Assembly (NCBI GenBank): GCA_018343915.1
Contig: JABRWF010000002.1
Coordinates: 744,001 to 808,000 of the forward strand
Direction: 5' to 3'
DNA from: Agroathelia rolfsii
Lineage: Eukaryota; Basidiomycota; Agaricomycetes; Amylocorticiales; Amylocorticiaceae
DNA length: 64,000 bases
Part shown: positions 33,202-44,526 of the stretch, piece by piece
Layout: the number at the start of each line of letters is the position of its first letter
Numbering within the stretch: position 1 is the first letter of the stretch
Program-made: the position numbers and the translations under genes
The notes under the pieces: model-generated
The model's database searches: none
What the model was told of the DNA's origin: nothing
What the model saw: the letters and a program-made list of their open reading frames with translations, nothing else

Positions 33202-34517
33202 ATCTTGTCCTTCATTGCTGCAATTATTTGTCCCTGTTCTTGGAGCATGGTCCATATGTCAGCTTGGGTTAAAGTTGACCCATCTTATCCTGAGGTTGCT
33301 GGGGCTGGTGTAGGTGGTGGTGGTGATGATGTGGCTACCACTTTCTGGAAGGGGTTATTCAAATTCCCCTGATTGTTTTTTGGACTTCTGCAGTCCCTAG
33401 CAATATACCCCTTCTTTTAGCAGTTGTAGCAGACTATATCTTTTTATCTGAAGGGGTTGTTGGTAGATGTGGTCTGATTAGTTTGCATTGCTGCCACTTT
33501 CAACGGGGAGGCCTGCTGAGCAGAACCTGCGCTCAAGAACGGGTTTTTTGAATCCTTGGGTTTCCCTCCCAAGATAGTAGCGGAGATGTCTATGGCATCT
33601 GGATCATTTTGCTGGAGGTCCAGCTGGGGGTTATTGTTGTACCAATACCTCCTGTTAGAGAACATCTCTTCCTGCATCAAGTTAGTTTCAGCATCATGTG
33701 CTACTTGCATTAACTTGTTTAGGGTTGAGGTATCCCTATCCCAGCCTGTAATGATACGTCGTAGTTTGGCGTTCATTCTTTCCAGGTACTTTTCTCTTAG
33801 GTCATCATCTGATAACCCAGATCTTTTTCCTAAGAGAAGGAACGCCATCCCAAAGTTTCTTGTGGACGTTGTTCCTTGTCTAAGGTGCCTTAGCTGATCC
33901 CTAGCAGCTACCTTTTTATCAAATGCCCCAAATAATTGGCTAAAGCTTTCCCACACTTGACTAAATAAGACGGGTCCCTCTGTTCTATTGTTTTGGCTGG
34001 CTTTTTCTAGTTTGCCATACCAAAGACTAGACTACAAGGTTGCTCCTTCTGTCATTAGGCCAAGTAGGTACTTAACCTTTTCCTCGTCCGTGACGTACAC
34101 CCTGGGGTTAAGTTCCAGATAGGCCATGAATTTTTGCTTAAATGGGTGGAAATTAATCCACTGGCCATCAAATGTAGGTGGTGCATGACCAATTTCCTTT
34201 GGTTTCCCTCTTTCTCCTTGTTACATCATCCATTGCATCATGGTATTTTGAGTTGCCACCAACTATTGCAAAAGCTGAGCATTTGTGGGTAGTGCTGCTG
34301 GTTGTTCAGCCATGGGTGAACGCGCTTGTGGGGTAAATGGAGTAGGAAGGGTGGATGCTTCAGCAAAAGGGAAGGATGGGAGGAAGGTGGGATTTTCTTT
34401 GTCTGAGGAGTTATCTTCTTCTTCAGTGGATTTGTATTCTCCTAAAGAAGTTTCTTCCTCTGAGGATGGTACAGGGGTAGGTTTGTATGGGGGTGTTTGG
34501 TGTGAAATAGTAGGCAA
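33192..34517 (-). pseudogene. Gypsy-2 gag, several in-frame stops
   Basis: ATG at 34517 begins an acidic Ser/Pro-rich N-terminus. The gag core (PPTFDGQWINFHPFKQKF) and a knuckle reading CYNC-stop-KKGYIARDC follow in one frame to TAG 33192-33194. In-frame stops lie near 34263-34220, 34035, 33444 and 33290. At least the stops after QWMM and after CYNC are one C-to-T step from the Gln codon expected there. The terminal G GGT TTT TAG is conserved, and its -1 frame opens into pol. Confidence 0.85.
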
Positions 34518-34904
34518 GCTCGATAGTGATTACTGGAGACTCCCAAGGTGATTTGTACAAAGATAAAAGGTCTTTTGCCCTTTGAGCTAGGCCTAATTCT
34601 ACTAAGGTATTTACTTGTTTTGGGCTACTTGTAGCAACCGGAGTCTTTTTTGTCTATCCACTTGGGTGATGTTCCCTTTAATAGCTCGAAAAAACCAATG
34701 CAACCATGGATACTAATACCACTTGCAAGCTGGCCAAGAATACTCCCAAAACAAGAAATGTACAAAGGTGAAGACTACTACTTTGTAGGTTAAAATGACC
34801 GTGGTAGTCTACTAAATTTTTACAGTAATATTCTTTATGCTCAAAATAATGTAGCTCACTACACCACCCCTAGTGCACAAAGCAACTAGTTCAGAAAAAT
34901 GGAG

Positions 34905-34915
34905 AGATTTGTTCT
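34905..34915 (-). other. Gypsy-2 self-priming PBS
   Basis: Minus strand agaacaaatct, two bases beyond the 5' LTR. It is the exact complement of AGATTTGTTCT in the Gypsy-2 3' LTR (plus-strand 13176-13186), which lies 35 bp downstream of a TATATAA box. In the 5' LTR copy the 11-mer has since mutated. This is a different 11-mer from Gypsy-1/3 with the same design. Confidence 0.72.
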
Positions 34916-34917
34916 AA

Positions 34918-35881
34918 TGTCAAGAGCACACCAGTCTCTTGTCACTAAAACTCAACCAGAGCCTATGAAAACCTCTTTAAAGTGCAAGGTAGCCTGTAAT
35001 AGCTGTTTTACTTCTCCCAAGGCCTGGGAAGCGCAGGTGTACACTCCTTGTACCCTGTCTTAACTTTCACTCACTCTGGAGTACGCTAGTCACCAAACTT
35101 TACTCTAAGTCTGCAAGACTTTCAAGCAAGGTCTACTGTTGTAACACCAGGGGTCTTGTGTATGTCAATAGGGGTACAGGGTATCTTAACTGCAACAAGC
35201 TTAGAGCAGAGTCTTTGCTTGCTTGGGTGCACTAAGCACTATGGTTGTTTTGTGTTATTGCAAGTACAAATGGTCACCCAGAGGGCTGGACCTGTCTTAT
35301 GTACGCACACGGAGGTAGCACGGAGCACACCTCTACTGTAAGCAGTACTGAGCATGCTTACAACCTCCTAGCACAAAGCAGAGAGGATTTTTTGGGGGAG
35401 GGGAGGGAGATAGGGACTCTGAAGACGAAGTTTTATTATGTTAGTGACTACTTAATACAAAGCACTATTTGTGCTTACCTGAAGACAAAGAGAATGAATC
35501 TGGGGTCTTCAGGCAGGGGCACTATAGGGTTATATACTAATTCTACCTGGTCTGTGCACGGGGTACATGGTCTGTGCACAGTGGTGCTAAGTATGATGCA
35601 ATATTACACCATAGTGAGTTATTGCTTACATAATGTGTCACATGACTAGTGGTCACATGATGGCCAGTCACATGATGACTGATCACATGACTAGTGGTCA
35701 CATGATGGCCAGTCACATGATGACTGATCACATGACTTGCTTAGTCATCAAAGTACTTATGTAATGTCCACTTATGTAATACATGAATTATATACCAAAA
35801 AATAGAGAAAAATCAGAGAAAAATCAGAAAAATAATGAAAAATTCTAAATAAATTTATAATACAATGAGCGACTCATAACA
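34918..35881 (-). repeat. Gypsy-2 5' LTR (964 bp), uninterrupted
   Basis: It starts TGTCAAG and ends CATAACA. It carries a 45-bp tandem duplication of tcacatgat-containing sequence near 35640-35730 that the 3' LTR lacks. Confidence 0.9.
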
Positions 35882-36603
35882 CTTAAGATAAGATTGTAGC
35901 TGGTGTCCCTTTGAGACTACCTACTTGTTTTCCCTTGGGAAAGGCTTGTTTTCTTATCTTGTAGACCTAGTAAGTCTGGGGTGAAGTTAGTACCCTAGGA
36001 GCTAGTCTAGTAGACTATTTAACTCACTATTTTTGAGTGAAATAACTTATATTTTACAGCTGATTTAGCTAGGGTTTATATACTACAAAATATTCTAATT
36101 TCTGAAGGATTTGTAAGTAATGTCTTTGCTTAAGTAATCTGCTTAGTAAGCAAAGAGCGTAAGGTTTATGTTGACAAATCCGCTCTATAAGCTAAGTATA
36201 GTATTTGTAAGCAAATTGAATATTTGAATAAATAGGAAAGTGATATTAGTAATATATCTCAAATATTACTAATATCTTTGAAGGTGATTACTAATTTATT
36301 TGTGTGATTTGTAAGCTAATTTATAATTACAATCATGTATTAGTAAGTAAAGTGAATTGTTTGAATAAAAGATATTTAAAATGAATATTTAAATGATTTT
36401 AAGAAATGAATATTGAAATATGAATATATTTTGGAAATATTCAGAATAAAGTGAATGAATAATTGTTTTATTTCTCCATAACTAATAGTTGTAAATTCTT
36501 GAAATAAATAACAGTGATAGATAAGATATAAACTGATTTATTGAAGTATTTATTGGAATATTTAGAAAGATTTGATGTATTGAAATATATATATCTTTCA
36601 ACA
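35882..36603 (-). repeat. Copia-type LTR 'B', right fragment of the outermost host LTR
   Basis: It continues the LTR started at 5398-5567 and begins with the TSD CTTAA. It ends CTTTCAACA. It is related to the Copia-A LTR (gtgtccctttgagactacctac) but clearly diverged. Confidence 0.75.
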
Positions 36604-36866
36604 GATTTTTGCTTTCCTTTTCTCTTACATTTCACATACTTTGCAATGTCAACTAAATAAATACAATTTATTACAAAAAAGCTGTCTAGGATAGTGTGTT
36701 CTACAGGATGTACTACGTCATCATCTATTGGATGTGTTGTTAGTGTGGAGAATTTTTCAGCAAGGGAATATACTTGTATTGATTCCTACTTAGTTTTGTC
36801 ATCAGAGCCGTAAAAAATTCTTTCTTCAAACAGTATACTCCTATGACATTTGAGCAGGCATCCTTT
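36604..36866 (-). pseudogene. Short coding remnant of unknown family
   Basis: On the minus strand one frame reads almost openly across about 85 codons with a single stop (ILFEERIFYGSDDKTK, stop, then ESIQVYSLAEKFSTL and on to CKRKGKQKS). It abuts LTR-B through a purine-rich run, so it may be the internal 3' end of the Copia-B element or a scrap of another transposon. No family recognised. Confidence 0.3.
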
Positions 36867-36988
36867 GTCAAGAGCACACCTGCCTCTTGCCACTAAAACT
36901 CAACCAGTGCCTACGTAAACCTCTCTAAGATGTGAGGTAGCCTGTAATGGCTGTTTTACAACTCCCAAGGCCTAGGATGTGTAGGTGT
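36867..36988. repeat. Gypsy-2-family LTR fragment
   Basis: It begins TGTCAAGAGCACACCTGCCT, matching the first ~120 bp of the Gypsy-2 LTR, and is cut off by a Copia-A-type LTR at 36989. Confidence 0.7.
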
Positions 36989-38625
36989 TGTTAAAAGTTA
37001 GTGGTAATGGTGTAATATAGACTACTTGTAATCTACTAGTTACCTATTTAAAAGACAACTAACTTACTTGTTTGAAAAGTTAATGGTCTATGGTGTTATA
37101 GGTCTAAAGGCAATAAAACCTATTTGTGAAAGCAATTAGTAACTCTGTTACACCTAAGTTAAGACTATAGCCGGTGTCCCTTTGAGACTACCTACTTGTT
37201 TTCCCTTTAGGAAAGGCTTGTTGTCTTATAGTAGACTTAGTAAGTCTATTAGTGAAGTTAGTACTCTAGGAGCTAGTCTTTGTTAAGTCTCGGACGGACG
37301 GAGATAGCAGAAAAGGGAAGGGGCGGAGCGGAACGGAAGCGGAGACGGAGTGAACAGGAGTAGAGATGGGAGAGTGGATAGGAAAGGAGAGGGGTGACCG
37401 GACTTGGCCAAGACGTATGTGTCAGGCCCTTGCCTAGTTGCGGTCCGGGACAGGAGTCAGACAGGAGAAGGGGAACTAAGTTGATTTCCGAACTGAGGTA
37501 GCTAGGTACATGCTAGGTCGGTATAAATACTATAGTAACAGGAGGATACCAAGAGGAATAGAAATGAAGTGAGACGGAGAGTGGGAAACGGAATACAGGG
37601 CGCGAATGAGCCGAAACTATCTATGTGAACAAGGGTACCAGAACGTGTGGGGAAAATGATGAGAAAACAGGATACGTGAGAAGAGGAAAAGACTCCGGGA
37701 CCCCGGTCGGGCGCCGAGCAAGGGGTCGCTGGTTCCGACGCCCGAATCGCGGAGGGCGGAGAGCGGAAGTTGGGAGCCGGAGAGGTGTCTTTGGTTGTTG
37801 GATGGTAGTGGGCGAGGGTGAGTGGGGACATGTCGGAAATGTCAGAGTGGGAGCCACTTGTGCGCGGAGGGGGTCGTGACAGTCTTGTAGACTATTTAAC
37901 TCACTATTTTTGAGTGAAATAACTTGTCATTTCCAGCCGAATTTACTGGTACTTATATAATACAAAATATTCTAATTTCTACAAGATTAGTAAGCCAATC
38001 CTGTGCTTATCTAATCCACTTAGTAAGAAGGATTGCTTACAAATCAGCTTATAAATCAGCTTAGTAATATTCCTATTTACTGAATAATATGCTTGGTAAG
38101 CAATCTGTGTGCTTAGTAAGTAATTTGTATAGTATTAGTAAGTGAAAATGTCTATTGATCTTAATATCCTATTATTAGATCTGTATTAGTAATATTTTAT
38201 AAATATTACTAATATTATGAATTTGCTTAGTAAATATTTTGGTGATTTATAAGCAAGGATCTAGGGCGTGAAAAATCAATTAGTAATATTCACAATGATT
38301 ATTGAGAAATGAATATTTAAATGGAATTGTTTAATATTTATGAAAAAGATATTCATAAATGATAAAGTCAAGTGACTTCAGATATGATGATCTTATCTCT
38401 GATAAGATTAGATATAATGAAATATTGAAAATATTAAATAAAAGAATATATGCATATTATTTCAATGAATATATGCATGTAAAGAATTGTTAATATCTCA
38501 ACAATGAATAGTTGTAAAATCATGAAATAAATAATCATGTATGACATGATGTTAGATGATTATTTGAAGTATTCATTGGAATTATTGGAAAGATATAAAG
38601 CCTGTAAATATTCAATCTTTCAACA
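36989..38625 (-). repeat. Solo Copia-A-family LTR split by a solo LTR
   Basis: TGTTAAAAG to CAACA. It is about 1031 bp after removing the 601-bp insertion and its 5-bp duplication, close to the 1030-bp Copia-A LTRs. Flanks (ggtgt and tcata) do not match, so the original TSD is lost or the two ends derive from different events. Confidence 0.8.
37281..37881 (+). repeat. Solo LTR 'C', copy 1 (601 bp)
   Basis: TGTTAAG...GTGACA flanked by TSD GTCTT (37276-37280 and 37882-37886). GC- and CpG-rich compared with its surroundings, with TATAAATA near 37521. Open frames inside (for example minus 37502-37831) are without motifs and are treated as shadows. Confidence 0.8.
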
Positions 38626-39303
38626 TCATAGTTTCTAATTACTCTCTGCTATACTATTAGGGTCTGGATTGACCCTAGTTATCTTATCTCTCCATAGTGC
38701 ACTCTGTCCATAGACTTGTGACATTTATTATTATTATTATCAAGCTACAAATCATGCTATAGAAACTATTATACATAATATATCCACAGTATATTATCTA
38801 TAAGTCATAGTATATCATAGTAAACTATAGTTTATCATTTGGTCAAAGCTCAATTCCAAGCCCAAGGCTTAGAAACAGGTATTTTATTATTTCCGCTCCT
38901 TTTCACTGTTATGCTGGTTGTGACATATCACATGTTACATCACACAAAAGAGTGTAACTTTGCATTCCCCATCTTCAGGCACTATCACAGTTACACAGGA
39001 ACTGCAATACATCATGATAATCATTAAAACAATCAAGGAAGAACCTAGGAATAATATTGGATCATTTGGTAAGGATTAGTAACTAGAAAAGCATACCAAA
39101 GTAGGAGAACAATAGTATACAATTATGTATTTAAGTTACTAAGGTCTAAGAGATATTCCCTATCTCATAGACCTTTTTTGTCAATACTATCATTGTTATT
39201 CATTGTCCCAGGCTCTCTTTACACCTCTAAGCCCCTATTATACCACTCTTATTGTCCCAAGTTATAACCATAGTTATTATAGTTGTCAAAGTCATAGTAC
39301 ACT
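38626..39303. other. AT-rich intergenic/repeat debris, no gene seen
   Basis: It includes an ATT microsatellite near 38725 and short inverted repeats (ctatagtatatcatag region). No coding evidence. Confidence 0.4.
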
Positions 39304-39468
39304 TCTTTATAGTTAACCTTAGGGTTGGAAACCCTAAGAGTGTTACTACTAGCCTTAGATTAGGCTTTACAACCCATTGTTTACTGCTAAGTATTTTTAA
39401 TAGTCTTTTCTATAGTAATCCTTCATAGTATTCATAGTGCTCATAGTTATAGTTTATAGATCTGTGAC
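39304..39468. repeat. Repeat 'D', copy 1
   Basis: About 165 bp from cttagggttggaaaccctaa to ...agatctgtgaca. A diverged copy lies at 43768-43929 ending gcctgtgaca. Both are followed directly by Gypsy-2-family LTR fragments, suggesting a repeat terminus. Confidence 0.5.
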
Positions 39469-39790
39469 AGCTTATAGAGCCTATCCCTGTCTCTCTCTCT
39501 CTCCCTTCCCCCTACCAAATCCTCTCTACTTAGTACTAGGAGGTTGTGAGCGTGCTCTGTACCGCTTACAGAAGAGACAAGCTTAGTGCAAGTCTCTATA
39601 TGCATGCATAAGATAGGTCTAGCCCTTGTGGTGACTATTTGTGTCTGCAATCATACAAATCAAATATAGTGCTTAGTGCACCTAAGTAAACAAAGGCTTG
39701 CCCTGTGTTTATCAAGGCTAAGAGACCCTGCACACCTATTTGTATACACAAGAAACTTTATGTCTCAATAGTAGACCTTGTGTTATGGGA
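39469..39790 (+). repeat. Gypsy-2-family LTR fragment, reverse of the main copies
   Basis: It contains the reverse complement of the LTR middle (tctccctt...accaaatcct...gtgactatttgtgt). Confidence 0.6.
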
Positions 39791-40782
39791 TACTTATGAC
39801 TCAACCAACATAACCCTAAGATGCCTAGCCTAGAAGGGCTAGAAGCAAATAAGGGGGGGGTATAACTGATATCTTTAAGCTCCCCCAGCAGGGAGGTGCA
39901 ACTTATATTTAAAGACCTAGAGGCAAGGTCTCCCACTATTTCATAGAGGCTTCCATGCAACATACAATCACTGGTATTCTTAAAGTCCTTTGCCAGGTAG
40001 GATATGCTGTCTTCAGCTTTGACATAATTCTTTATACTCCCTCATCCTAGGAGTCCATGTTCACACATCCTGATGACACATGCATAGCTTTACTCAGTTT
40101 TATACTTCCTTAGAGCATGGAGTCACAGTATATCCCTTTAACCTTGGGGTCCAGGTATAATAATAAAGATAATGATAGGGGGGGGGGGGGGTAAAACACA
40201 CAAGAAAGAAAGTGGAGGAAGGAACTTCAGGTATGAGTGAGAGTAACACAGAGGGCAAAAGGTGGTCAAGCTAGATTGCAAAGGTCTCAAGGGCAGGCCT
40301 CTATATACTTTTTACAAGTACTCTAAGAATAGTTCTTAACTCCACATCAAGGGAAATAGAAGCAAGGAAAGAAAAAGGATCAGAGGAGTTAGAACAAAAG
40401 TACAGTGTAGGAAGAAATCAAAGATGAAAGAAGCATTAAAGATAGGAGAAGTAAATCAATGATGTACATCAGAAGATTCAGAAGTATACCCAAATGAAGT
40501 ATAGTACCATATAAACAATGCAACAAGAAATCAAAAATAAAGAAATAAAGCCTATACACTTAAATCAAAAGATAAAAAGTCAAGAAAAATAGTAGAAAAT
40601 AGAGAAAAATTAGGGGAATAAAATAATCATGGGATCAACCCATGACACTTTGCTTAAAGACTTCACAAGTCTAGAGTAAAGCCTAGTAATCAGTAAGCTC
40701 AGAGTTGAGTGAGAACAAAGACAGCACATAAAGCATGTCTATCCTTGCATTCCAGGCCTTGGGAGTTGTAAAATAGCCATTA
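39791..40782. other. Repeat debris with a G13 tract
   Basis: No gene seen. A run of about 13-14 G lies at 40178-40191. The end (40653-40782) is another reverse-oriented Gypsy-2-family LTR piece. Confidence 0.4.
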
Positions 40783-41544
40783 TGTTACAAGTTGATCTAT
40801 ATACTATAAATTTATTTAGAATTTCTCATTATTTTTCCAAATTTTTCCTGATTTTTCTTGATTTTTTTGGTATATAATATGTATATTACATAAGCAGATA
40901 TTACATAATCACTCTAATGACTAAGCAAGTCATGTAACCAGTCATCATGTGACTGGCTATCATGTAACCACTAGTTATATGATATATTATATAAGTAAGG
41001 CCTAGAACATAGGTCTAGACTATGATATCATCATAGACTTACTATGGTACAATATTACATTATACTTAGCATTACCATGTACAGACCATGTACCAGGTGC
41101 ACAGACTAGGTAGAATTAGTATATAACCCTATAGTGTCTTTACCTGAAGACCCCAGATTTGTTCTCTTTGTCTTTAGGTAAGCATAAGTAGTGCTTTGTA
41201 TTAAAGTACAAGCTAACATAATAAAATCTTTGTCTTTAGAGTCCCTATCTCTCTCCCTCTCTCTTCCCCTACCAAATCCTCTTGGCTCAGTGCTAGAAGG
41301 TTGTAAGCATGCTCCATGCTGCTTATAGTAGAGACGAGCTCAGTGCAAGTCTCCGTGTACATATATAAGATAGGTCTAGCCCTTGTAGTGACTATTTGTG
41401 TTTGCAATAACACAAAACCAACATAGTGCTCAGTGCACCTAAAGTAAACAAAGGTTTACCCTGCATTTATCAAGGCTAAGAGACCCTGTACACCTATTTG
41501 TATATACAAGAAACTTTGTGTCTTAACGATAGACCTTGCTATTA

Positions 41545-43033
41545 AACTATGGTAGTTCTTGGGTTGTATAGTGTAGCTATATGCTAGCTTACAAGTTACC
41601 TATTATAAAGCAAATACTTACTTATAGAGAAAAGTGCAGGCTTGGGGTGTTTTCTAAGAATAGGCAAAATTTCCTAGGTGGGAAGCAGTTAGTAACTGTT
41701 CTATACAGAAGATAAGATATAGCCGGTGTTCCTTTGAGACTACCTACTTTATTTCCTTGAGGAAATAGCTTCTGATCTTGTCTTGTAGACTTTGTAAGTC
41801 TAGGGTGAAGTTAGTATTGATGGAGCTAGTCTTGTAGACTATTTAACTCACTATTTTTGAATGAAATAACTTGTATTTTACAGCTGATTTAGCTAGGGTT
41901 TATATACTACAAAATATTCTAATTTCTGAAGGATTTGTAAGCAATGTCTTTACTTAAGTAATCTGCTTGGTAAGCAAAGAGCATATGGTTTATGCTGACA
42001 AATCTACTCTGTAATCTAAGTATAGTATTTGTAAGCAAATTGAATATTTAAATAAATAGGAAAGTGATATTAGTAATATATCTCAAATATTACTAATGTC
42101 TTTAAAGGTGATTACTAATTTATTTGTGTGATTTGTAAGCTGATTTATAATTACAATTGTGTATTAGTAAGTAAAGTGAATTGTTTGAACAAAAGATATT
42201 TAAAATGAATATTTAAATGATTTTAAGAAATAAATATTGAAATATGAATATATTTTGGAAATATTCAGAATAAAGTGAATGAATAATTGTTTTATATCTC
42301 CACAACTAATAGTTGTAAATTCTTGAAATAAATAACAGTGATATATGAGATATAAACTGATTTATTAAAGTATTCATTGGAATATTTAGAAAGATTGGAT
42401 GTATTGAAATATGCATATCTTTTGTTAAGTCTCGGACGGACAGAGATAGCAGAAAAGGGAAGGGGCGGAGCGGAATGGAAGTGGAGATGGAGTGAACAGG
42501 AGTAGAGATAGGAGAGTGGATAGAAAAGGATAGGGGTGACCGGACTTGGCCAAGATGTATGTGTCAGGCCCTTGCCTAGTTGCGGTCCGGGACAGGAGTC
42601 AGACAGGAGAAGGGGAACTAAGTTGATTTCCGAACTGAGGTAGCTAGGTACATGCTAGGTCGGTATAAATACTATAGTAGCAGGAGGATACTAAGAGGAA
42701 TAGAAATGAAGTGAGACGGAGAGTGGGAAATGGAATACGGGGCGTGAATAGGCCGAAACTATCTATGTGAATAAGGGTACCAGAATGTATGGGGAAAATG
42801 ATAGGAAAACAGGATACATAAGAAGAGGAAAAGACTCCGGGACTCCAGTCGGGCGCTGAGCAAGGGGTCGCTGGTTCCGACGCCCAAATCATGGAGGGCG
42901 GAGAGTGGAAGTTGGGAGCCAGAGAGGTGTCTTTGGTTGTTGGATGGTAGTAGGCAAGGGTGAGTAGGGACATGTCGGAAATGTCGGAGTGGGAGCCACT
43001 TGTGCGCGGAGGGGGTCATGACATCTTTCAACA
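41545..43033 (-). repeat. Solo Copia LTR-B, copy 2, split by solo LTR C
   Basis: TATTAAACTATGG to CTTTCAACA, about 883 bp after removal of the LTR-C insertion. Its flanking CTTGC duplication shows it inserted as an element and was later reduced to a solo LTR. Confidence 0.75.
42423..43023 (+). repeat. Solo LTR 'C', copy 2 (601 bp), CpG-depleted
   Basis: Same length and ends as 37281-37881, with TSD TCTTT (42418-42422 and 43024-43028). Compared with copy 1, many CpG sites are TpG or CpA. Confidence 0.8.
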
Positions 43034-43246
43034 CTTGCTTGAAGACTTTGTAAGTCTAGAGTAAAGCTTGGTGATTAGTGAGCTCGGGGTTGAGTAAAAA
43101 CAAAGACAGCACACAAGGCATGTCTATCCTTACATCCCAGGCCTTGGGAGTTGTAAAATAGCCATTACAGACTACTCTGTACCTTACAGGGGTTAATGTA
43201 GGCTCTGGTTGAGTTTTAGTGATAAGAGTCAGGTGTGCTCTTGACA

Positions 43247-44083
43247 TTAACTACAAGTGGCACTAAGCAAACTTATAACCCTCTGGCACAAAGCCTAAGG
43301 GATTTAAAGGAAGGGAGAGGGAGATAGGGACTCTGAAGACAAAGTTTTTTATTATGTTAATAACTACTTAAATACAAAGTACTACTTATGCTTACCTAAA
43401 GACAAAGAGAACAAATCTAGAGTCTTTAGGTAGAGACACTATAGGTTTATATACTATTTCTACCTGGTCTGTACACCTAGTATATGGTCTATATATAGAG
43501 GTGCTAAGTATAATGCAATATTGCACTATAGTAAGTCTATAATAGTATTATGATCTGGACTCATGCTCTAGACCTGCTTACATAATAAGTCACATGACTA
43601 GTGGTTACATAATGGCAAGTTATATGATGACTGATCACATAACTTGCTTAGTTATCAAAGTACTTCTGCTTATGTAATGTATATATTATATACCAAAAAG
43701 TAGAGAAAAATCAGAAAAATAGTGACAAATCTTAAATAAATTTATAATACAATGAGCAACTTGTAACATAAGTAACCTCAGGGTTGGAAACCCTATAGGT
43801 GTTACCTCTAGCCTTAGATTAGGCTAGATACTTCACTGTTAACTCCTTAAACTTTACTAATAGTCTTTCCTACATTAATTCTTAATAGTATCCATAGTAT
43901 CCATAGTTATAGTTTATAGGCCTGTGACAATGGCCAGTCATGTGATTTACATGATTAGTTAGCACAACTTATATAATCAGTCACATGATCAAAAAATGAA
44001 AAATGTCTGTAATGATGATAAGAGTTTAGGAAAAATATTGAAAAATCCAAAATAAATTACTACAGTGTGCTATACTCGTAACA
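43247..44083 (-). repeat. Gypsy-2-family LTR fragments and repeat 'D' copy 2
   Basis: 43255-43767 matches the middle and end of the Gypsy-2 LTR in the main orientation (ends gtaaca). 43768-43929 is repeat D. 43930-44083 is another LTR end (…tactcgtaaca). No coding sequence. Confidence 0.6.
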
Positions 44084-44526
44084 CGACAACACATTCATCC
44101 TTCCATTTTTCATCTGGATGCCTTGTAACCTAGATACAATGCCTGAGATCATCAAGGCAGATGTAGCATTTGTCCGAACTAATAATATTTGCCCAATCTC
44201 TCGTTATCTGAAGCTTGCTTCTATACTCAGGAACCCCAATTTTTAATGAAAGTAATTGATGAGTATCAATGAGTACCCAGTAAGCGATAGCGATAGGATT
44301 GCTCCCTAAATCATTTGGAGCGCATATATTAACTTTTGAACGCAAATTTAGACTAGTGAACTTGGTACCCTTGCATATCGATGGGAGTGACTGAATGATT
44401 CAAACGGACATATCGTATAGTTTCATTTAATTAGAATACAATAATCTATTTCGAGACCATTTCGGAGCACCTTTACAACTTCTTCTCTTGTGCCAGAAAT
44501 ACATCCTTACTCTTGGAGCGTCGGTA
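44084..44526. other. 3' flank of the dehydrogenase gene, no gene seen
   Basis: One short minus-strand frame (44130-44345) has no recognisable motif and is not called. Confidence 0.4.

Larger units (their letters stand above)
5568..35881 (-). mobile_element. Gypsy-2: Ty3/Gypsy chromovirus, minus orientation, decayed, host of three nested insertions
   Basis: The outer boundaries are TGTCAAG (5568) and CATAACA (35881) with TSD CTTAA on both sides. The 5' LTR is 34918-35881 (964 bp). The 3' LTR is 5568-5730 plus 12766-13521 (919 bp), interrupted by Gypsy-1. The length difference is a 45-bp tandem duplication in the 5' LTR around 35640-35730. The internal region (13522-34917) encodes gag, protease, RT, RNase H, integrase and chromodomain on the minus strand. 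It is split by Copia-A at 15458-31557. The coding frames carry several stop codons, so this is the oldest and non-autonomous layer of the nest. Confidence 0.9.
40783..43246 (+). repeat. Gypsy-2-family LTR, reverse orientation, split by Copia LTR-B
   Basis: TGTTACAAG (40783) to TCTTGACA (43246) is the reverse complement of a Gypsy-2-type LTR. It is interrupted at 41545-43033 by LTR-B, with CTTGC at 41540-41544 and 43034-43038 as target-site duplication. The self-primer 11-mer agatttgttct is preserved near 41154. Confidence 0.7.

Noticed and set aside
35640..35731. Direct repeats resembling a CRISPR array
   Set aside because: Only two units, no spacers of constant size, eukaryotic LTR context. 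It is a tandem duplication.
37502..37831. 109-codon minus-strand frame, also in the second LTR-C copy (42644-42973)
   Set aside because: It lies wholly in a solo LTR with matching TSDs. The second copy stays open only because changes are CpG transitions. No motif or start context.
40178..40191. G13 tract as a possible G-quadruplex or regulatory site
   Set aside because: Single homopolymer in repeat debris; homopolymers elsewhere (50609, 52748, 60246) suggest slippage rather than function.
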